Below are positions 24,097 through 27,436 of a stretch of DNA of 27,436 nt, one piece after another (positions within the stretch are counted from its first letter, which is position 1; the number at the start of each line of letters is the position of its first letter). The notes below the pieces were generated by a model. That model had not been told where the DNA came from, made no database searches, and saw only the letters and a list, made by a program, of their open reading frames with translations. The stretch lies in contig DFJV01000090.1 in NCBI GenBank assembly GCA_002373205.1, positions 1 to 27,436 on the forward strand. The letters run 5' to 3'. A program made the translations under genes and the position numbers. This DNA is from Treponema sp. UBA3662 (GTDB lineage: Bacteria > Spirochaetota > Spirochaetia > Treponematales > Treponemataceae).

Positions 24097-24461
24097 CCTG
24101 TGGAAAGAATTGAAACAGTTCTTGATATGAAGAAGATTATGACGGAAAATACCGCTATTAGGATATAGATTGTAAAGAAGATCCAGGCCCTTTTCCTTCG
24201 GTTGTAAATGAACTGGAATATGCTTATAAGAACCCCGGAAAGTGAAAGTATTAGCAGGGCTATTGAAATTAGTGCGCACAAAAGCAGGATGAAGCGCTGG
24301 GTACTGTCCAGAAAGACCTGAAAGTTGCCGCAGATGTAAAAGAAGAACATGGCCGCCAAATATGAGGAAAGAAAAAGTGTCGTTCTCCATACCAGGCGAA
24401 AGAGGAAAAATTTCTTTTTGGCTTTTTTTGGGGCTGCCTTTTTCTTAGTCTTGTAATCCAT
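24090..24461 (-). CDS. small three-helix membrane protein, function unknown
   Basis: A 123-residue protein. A very basic N-terminus (KTKKKAAPKKAKKK, residues 4-17) is followed by three hydrophobic segments near 28-48, 57-84 and 92-116, with basic NRRKRAW between the last two. By the positive-inside rule the N-terminus is cytoplasmic. No family was recognised. The ATG at 24461 has no Shine-Dalgarno and lies ten bases from a TATACT -10 shared with the divergent gene. A different frame over the same DNA (23914-24390) is rejected because it reads through element C. Confidence 0.75.
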   Translation of the reverse strand: MDYKTKKKAAPKKAKKKFFLFRLVWRTTLFLSSYLAAMFFFYICGNFQVFLDSTQRFILLLCALISIALLILSLSGVLISIFQFIYNRRKRAWIFFTIYILIAVFSVIIFFISRTVSILSTGI

Positions 24462-24500
24462 GCTGTTTTAGAGTATACTATATTTTATTCAGAATTGCCA
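24451..24500. promoter_or_regulatory. divergent promoter with a palindromic shared -10
   Basis: AGTATACT (24472-24479) is a perfect palindrome that reads TATACT on both strands. For the plus strand, -35 TTGTAA (24451-24456) is exactly 17 bases upstream. For the minus strand the site 17 bases away reads TGGCAA, a weak -35. The plus -35 overlaps the first codons of the minus gene. Confidence 0.6.
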
Positions 24501-24511
24501 CAGGTGGAAAG

Positions 24512-25342
24512 ATGAAAAAATTCTTTGCGAATGTAATCGTAATTTTAATAGCTTGTGCTGCTATTTTTTTTATAGGCTGGGTTCAGTTTTTGGTAAAACC
24601 CGGATATTGCGGGGTTCTAACCAGTAAAACCAGCGGAATACACAAGGAAGCCCTTGTTTCCGGAAAGTTTGCATGGTGCTGGGAAAAGCTTCTTCCCACT
24701 AACGCTCAGGTGCATCTTTTTTCGCTTTCCCCCTACAAGAGCCGGCAGACAGAGGAGGGAATGCTTCCTTCCGGGGAACTTTACGCCTCCAAGTTGGACG
24801 GTAATGCTGATTTTTCCTATAAGTTGGACATGGAAATTGCGCTGGAGCTTTCGCCGGAGAAAATCCATGAACTTTTTTCTGCAAATAAAATATCCTCTCA
24901 GGATGATTTGAATTCATGGTACAACTCAAAGGCAAAGCTTGTTTCTGCTGCGGTTGCGGATAAGATTATAAAGCAAAAAAGCGCTGAATCTCCGCTTAAG
25001 AGTGTCGTTTTTTCCGATGCCGAACTTGCATCTCTTTCTGCTGAATTTTCTTCGGAGCTTGAGGGGGGGAAGATTTCTTCTGTAGAGATTTCTTCTGCAA
25101 AGATTCCTGATTATGAGCTTTACGAAATGGCAAAGAATTCATATTCAGCCTATCAGAAGGAACTGGATGCAAAGCTTAAGGAGCTTGCTTCTGCCCAGGC
25201 CAAGACCCTTGCCGAAGAAAACCGCTCCATGCAGCAACTGGAAAAATTTGCAAACCTCTTAAAAGAATACCCCCAGTTGGAAAGTCTTGCCAAGTCTGAC
25301 AATTTTTCCCAGATAATAAATGCCCTGAATACGGCAAGGTAG
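24512..25342 (+). CDS. single-pass membrane protein, SPFH/prohibitin-like
   Basis: A 276-residue protein with one N-terminal membrane helix (~5-27). The next stretch (VKPGYCGVLTSKTSG, then LVSGKFAWCWEKLLPTN and VHLFSLSPYKSRQ) resembles the start of SPFH/band-7 domains of HflC, stomatin and prohibitin type proteins. The C-terminal third is charged and helical (DAKLKELASAQAKTLAEENR) and likely forms a coiled coil for self-assembly. Homology is suggested by pattern only; catalytic residues are not expected in this family. AGGTGG lies four bases before the ATG. aroH follows after seven bases and glgA overlaps aroH, so the three are probably co-transcribed. A membrane scaffold or protease-modulator role is inferred. 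Confidence 0.7.
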   Translation: MKKFFANVIVILIACAAIFFIGWVQFLVKPGYCGVLTSKTSGIHKEALVSGKFAWCWEKLLPTNAQVHLFSLSPYKSRQTEEGMLPSGELYASKLDGNADFSYKLDMEIALELSPEKIHELFSANKISSQDDLNSWYNSKAKLVSAAVADKIIKQKSAESPLKSVVFSDAELASLSAEFSSELEGGKISSVEISSAKIPDYELYEMAKNSYSAYQKELDAKLKELASAQAKTLAEENRSMQQLEKFANLLKEYPQLESLAKSDNFSQIINALNTAR

Positions 25343-25349
25343 GAATTTT

Positions 25350-25739
25350 ATGGACGGAAAAAGGTTGTACTGCATTCGGGGAGCCGTCTGCTGTGAAAAT
25401 ACTAAGGATTCGATACAGGAAAACGTGGGGCTTTTGTGCTCCAAGGTTTTTGCGGAAAATATGATATCTGCAGAAAGTCTTGTGAACATACAGTTTACTG
25501 TTACACCAGACCTTGATGCGCTTAATCCTGCAACTGCACTTAGGCATTATGATACCGGGGTGGATACTTCTGCGGTTCCTCTGTTCTGTTCGCAGGAACC
25601 TGTCGTTAGGAATATGCTGCCAAAGGTCGTTCGCCTTATGGTTACGGCCTATCTTCCTGAGGGGACTGCTGTTGTGCCTTCGTATCTTAACGGAGCTCAG
25701 GTTTTGAGGCCTGATCTTGGCAGGGGTAGTTCTGTATGA
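25350..25739 (+). CDS. aroH: chorismate mutase, AroH type
   Basis: Converts chorismate to prephenate for Phe/Tyr synthesis. The 129-residue protein matches the Bacillus subtilis AroH fold, a trimer with active sites at subunit interfaces. Visible active-site residues: R10 (IRGA), C80 and E83 (PLFCSQEP), R95 (VVRLMV), Y112 (PSYLNGA) and R120 (VLRPDL). They correspond to Arg7, Cys75, Glu78, Arg90, Tyr108 and Arg116 of B. subtilis. Residues 49-60, FTVTPDLDALNP, are another family hallmark. AGGA lies five bases upstream of the ATG. The stop overlaps the glgA ATG (ATGA). No other aromatic-pathway genes are nearby. Confidence 0.92.
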   Translation: MDGKRLYCIRGAVCCENTKDSIQENVGLLCSKVFAENMISAESLVNIQFTVTPDLDALNPATALRHYDTGVDTSAVPLFCSQEPVVRNMLPKVVRLMVTAYLPEGTAVVPSYLNGAQVLRPDLGRGSSV

Positions 25740-27331
25740 ACATTTGGGTTGTGTCCAGGGAATATGCGGGTATAGCGGAGGCTGGCGGCGTAAAGAATGT
25801 TGCCTGTTCCCTTTCTGAAAGCCTTGCAAAAGCTGGTCATTCCGTTACTCTTTTTATTCCTCTTTACGGATGCACGGATTTGTCATCCGTTAGTGATTTT
25901 ACATGCTTTTTTCACAGGCCGGTTACTATAACAATCTGCGGTAAGGAGATGACCGTTTCCTTTAGCGCGGGAAAAATGAACGGGGTGAACATTGTTTTTA
26001 TAGGCAACAGGGCTTTTTCGGAGAAAAAAGCGGTTTACACCTATACCAGGGAAGAGGAGTCCCTTAACCCTTGCCACTGCCATGGGGAAGGTCATGAGGA
26101 CGCAATGTTCCTTAATTCCCTCTTTCAAAAGACCGTTGCTTACTACGGAACAACATGCTCTAAGGAAGAAATGCCGGACATAATCCACTGTCAGGATGCA
26201 CCTGCGGCTTTGGTTCCTGTTTTTGTTGATTATTTAAAGCGTACGGATAGAACCATGAAGTCCTTCTATGGGAATACAAAGTGCCTGGTTACAATCCACA
26301 ATGCTGGCCCAGGCTACCACCACCAGTTCTGTTCCTTGCAGGATGCCGTGGATATTACCTCCATACCTGCTTGCTATTTTGAAAAGGCAATGAACGGAAC
26401 TTGCTGTGAGCCTTTTCTTGCCGCTGCGGCTTGCGGTGCTTCCATAACGACTGTTTCCCCAGAATATGCCTTGGAAATTCTTGAAGGAAAGACGGAAACT
26501 GCCGGTCTTACGGAAGGCTTTTTGCGCTTAAATACAGGCATTACAGGCATAACCAACGGCATTGACACTGACCGCTACGACCCTTGTGATACTAAAAAGT
26601 CCCTCTTGCCATATCCTTTTAGCCCGGAAAAAATGGAGCTTGAAGGAAAGAAAAAGTGCCTTGACTATTTGCTTTCTCATTACGCATCCCTTGCTTCTTC
26701 CAAAAAGCAGGCTGTGGCAGGTATAGAGCAGTACGGATACATAAGGCGAAAGAAGAACGAGGATCCTGTATACATAGCCTTCCACGGAAGAATTGTTTCC
26801 CAGAAAGGAATTTCTGTCCTTGCCAAGGCTGCCGACATGCTTTTGCAGAGAAAGCTTTCTGTAAAATTTATATTCATTGGTCAGGGGCAGCCGGATCTTG
26901 AAAGGGAACTGCTGCAGGTTGCGCTAAAGTACGAGGGTGACTGTGTGTTTTTTAGGGGCTACGACAGGGCTCTTTCCAGGCTTTGTGTTGCCGCCTGCAA
27001 TTTTGCGGTTTTCCCCAGCTTTTTTGAACCCTGCGGACTTGAAGATTTTATTGCCCAGGTTTACGGAACTGTTCCTATTGCCCACAGAACCGGCGGACTC
27101 AACAAAATAGATAACGGCCGAACCGGCTTCCTTTACGATAATAATACTCCTGGTGTACTCATTGCAAAGCTTTCAGAAATCATTATGCTCAAAACTCTTC
27201 GTCCAAGCCAGATTGCGCGTATGATTAAGAGCGGAGCCTACAGCGTTCACCATGAATATCTGTGGAAGACTGTTATTCAGAAAAAGTATCTGCCATTTTT
27301 CAAGGAAATTTTGAAAAATAATAAAGAATGA
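25736..27331 (+). CDS. glgA: glycogen/starch synthase (GT5), altered substrate motif
   Basis: A GT-B glycosyltransferase that extends alpha-1,4-glucan from a nucleotide glucose. The 531-residue length (E. coli GlgA 477) includes extra residues in the N-terminal domain around 105-125 and near 300-340. The N-terminus, WVVSREYAGIAEAGGVKNV, aligns with the K-x-G-G-L region, but position 15, a lysine that contacts ADP-glucose in E. coli, is glutamate. Further landmarks are IHCQDAPAALVP, TIHNAGPGYHHQF, ITNGIDTDRYDP and FHGRIVSQKGISVLAKA. The retaining-enzyme E431 in FFEPCGLEDF is kept, as are YGTVPIAHRTGGL. It overlaps aroH by four bases and is the last gene before a tRNA. The fold is certain; donor specificity is open. 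Confidence 0.9.
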   Translation: MNIWVVSREYAGIAEAGGVKNVACSLSESLAKAGHSVTLFIPLYGCTDLSSVSDFTCFFHRPVTITICGKEMTVSFSAGKMNGVNIVFIGNRAFSEKKAVYTYTREEESLNPCHCHGEGHEDAMFLNSLFQKTVAYYGTTCSKEEMPDIIHCQDAPAALVPVFVDYLKRTDRTMKSFYGNTKCLVTIHNAGPGYHHQFCSLQDAVDITSIPACYFEKAMNGTCCEPFLAAAACGASITTVSPEYALEILEGKTETAGLTEGFLRLNTGITGITNGIDTDRYDPCDTKKSLLPYPFSPEKMELEGKKKCLDYLLSHYASLASSKKQAVAGIEQYGYIRRKKNEDPVYIAFHGRIVSQKGISVLAKAADMLLQRKLSVKFIFIGQGQPDLERELLQVALKYEGDCVFFRGYDRALSRLCVAACNFAVFPSFFEPCGLEDFIAQVYGTVPIAHRTGGLNKIDNGRTGFLYDNNTPGVLIAKLSEIIMLKTLRPSQIARMIKSGAYSVHHEYLWKTVIQKKYLPFFKEILKNNKE

Positions 27332-27333
27332 TA

Positions 27334-27362
27334 TTGACTAAAGTCGCATAAATCTATAATAT
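27334..27362 (+). promoter_or_regulatory. probable promoter of the tRNA gene
   Basis: TTGACT (27334-27339) is followed 17 bases later by TAATAT (27357-27362); TATAAT at 27355-27360 gives a 15-base spacer instead. Transcription would start near 27370, about 37 bases before the tRNA. Confidence 0.6.
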
Positions 27363-27406
27363 AAAACTCACGTTCGACACAACAAGTCGGGCTGACATTT
27401 TAATAT

Positions 27407-27436
27407 GCTGCTTTAGCTCAGCTGGTAGAGCACGTG
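27407..27436 (+). tRNA. tRNA gene, 5' part only (cut by window end)
   Basis: GCTGCTT is a 7-base acceptor strand, followed by T8-A9, the D-stem GCTC, the loop AGCTGGTA and GAGC closing the stem, then A26 and the first four bases of the anticodon stem (CGTG). The anticodon lies outside the window, so the amino acid cannot be stated; the 5' half resembles tRNA-Thr but this is weak. Confidence 0.9.

Noticed and set aside
23914..24390. 158-codon minus-strand frame over element C and the three-helix membrane gene
   Set aside because: Its end is translation of the GC-rich repeat, and the other frame gives a clean basic N-terminus and three membrane helices.
1..27436. CRISPR arrays, prophage or insertion sequences
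   Set aside because: No regularly spaced direct repeats, integrase, transposase or attachment-like duplications were seen on either strand.

Overview
The window looks like a chromosomal segment of a spirochaete, most likely a Treponema. The reasons are a V-type ATPase operon in the order B-D-I-K, an IspG-type isoprenoid gene, spirochaete-like envelope proteins, and short structured intergenic repeats. This assignment comes from gene content only; no marker that identifies the species is present. Coding density is high. No phage, transposase or CRISPR array is visible, and no gap between genes exceeds 300 bases.

Layout. Bases 1-3564 (+) hold the 3' part of a V-ATPase operon: the end of subunit B, then D, I and the rotor subunit K. 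A hairpin-rich leader precedes K. A terminator-like hairpin separates K from ispG (3666) and an exported TPR-like protein (4789-6012). Repeat copy A lies in the convergent gap. Bases 6199-15254 (-) are an envelope block. Read in transcription order it has a membrane protein with a near-perfect EF-hand loop, rfbA, rfbC, rfbD and rfbB (dTDP-L-rhamnose synthesis), a WbaP-like initiating sugar-phosphate transferase, and an outer-membrane barrel with one POTRA-like domain whose ATG directly follows the transferase stop. Two near-consensus promoters sit inside this block, before rfbD and before the transferase.

Bases 15308-15444 hold repeat copy B. From 15497 to 21718 (+) there is a tight five-gene run: rnz (RNase Z), a GldA-like ABC ATPase, a fused GldF/GldG-like permease, a DUF4340-like anchored protein and folC. 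Convergent to folC is a CCA-adding enzyme (-), with thiamine pyrophosphokinase divergent from it. A GC-rich multi-hairpin repeat (C) and a long inverted repeat follow. Next come a divergent pair of unknown membrane proteins (one SPFH-like), an AroH chorismate mutase, a GlgA-type glycogen synthase with a changed substrate motif, and the first 30 bases of a tRNA gene cut by the window end.

How the genes fit together. The rhamnose genes, the initiating transferase and the outer-membrane barrel form a plausible surface-glycan module. RNase Z, the CCA-adding enzyme and the tRNA touch tRNA maturation, and both enzyme genes appear to start on (near-)leaderless transcripts. The rotor subunit carries the side chains of the Na+-binding type, so a sodium-coupled V-ATPase is likely. 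I found no single unmistakably new system. The best leads are the structured repeat family, the Omp85-like protein attached to the rhamnose operon, the palindromic divergent promoters and the altered GlgA motif.
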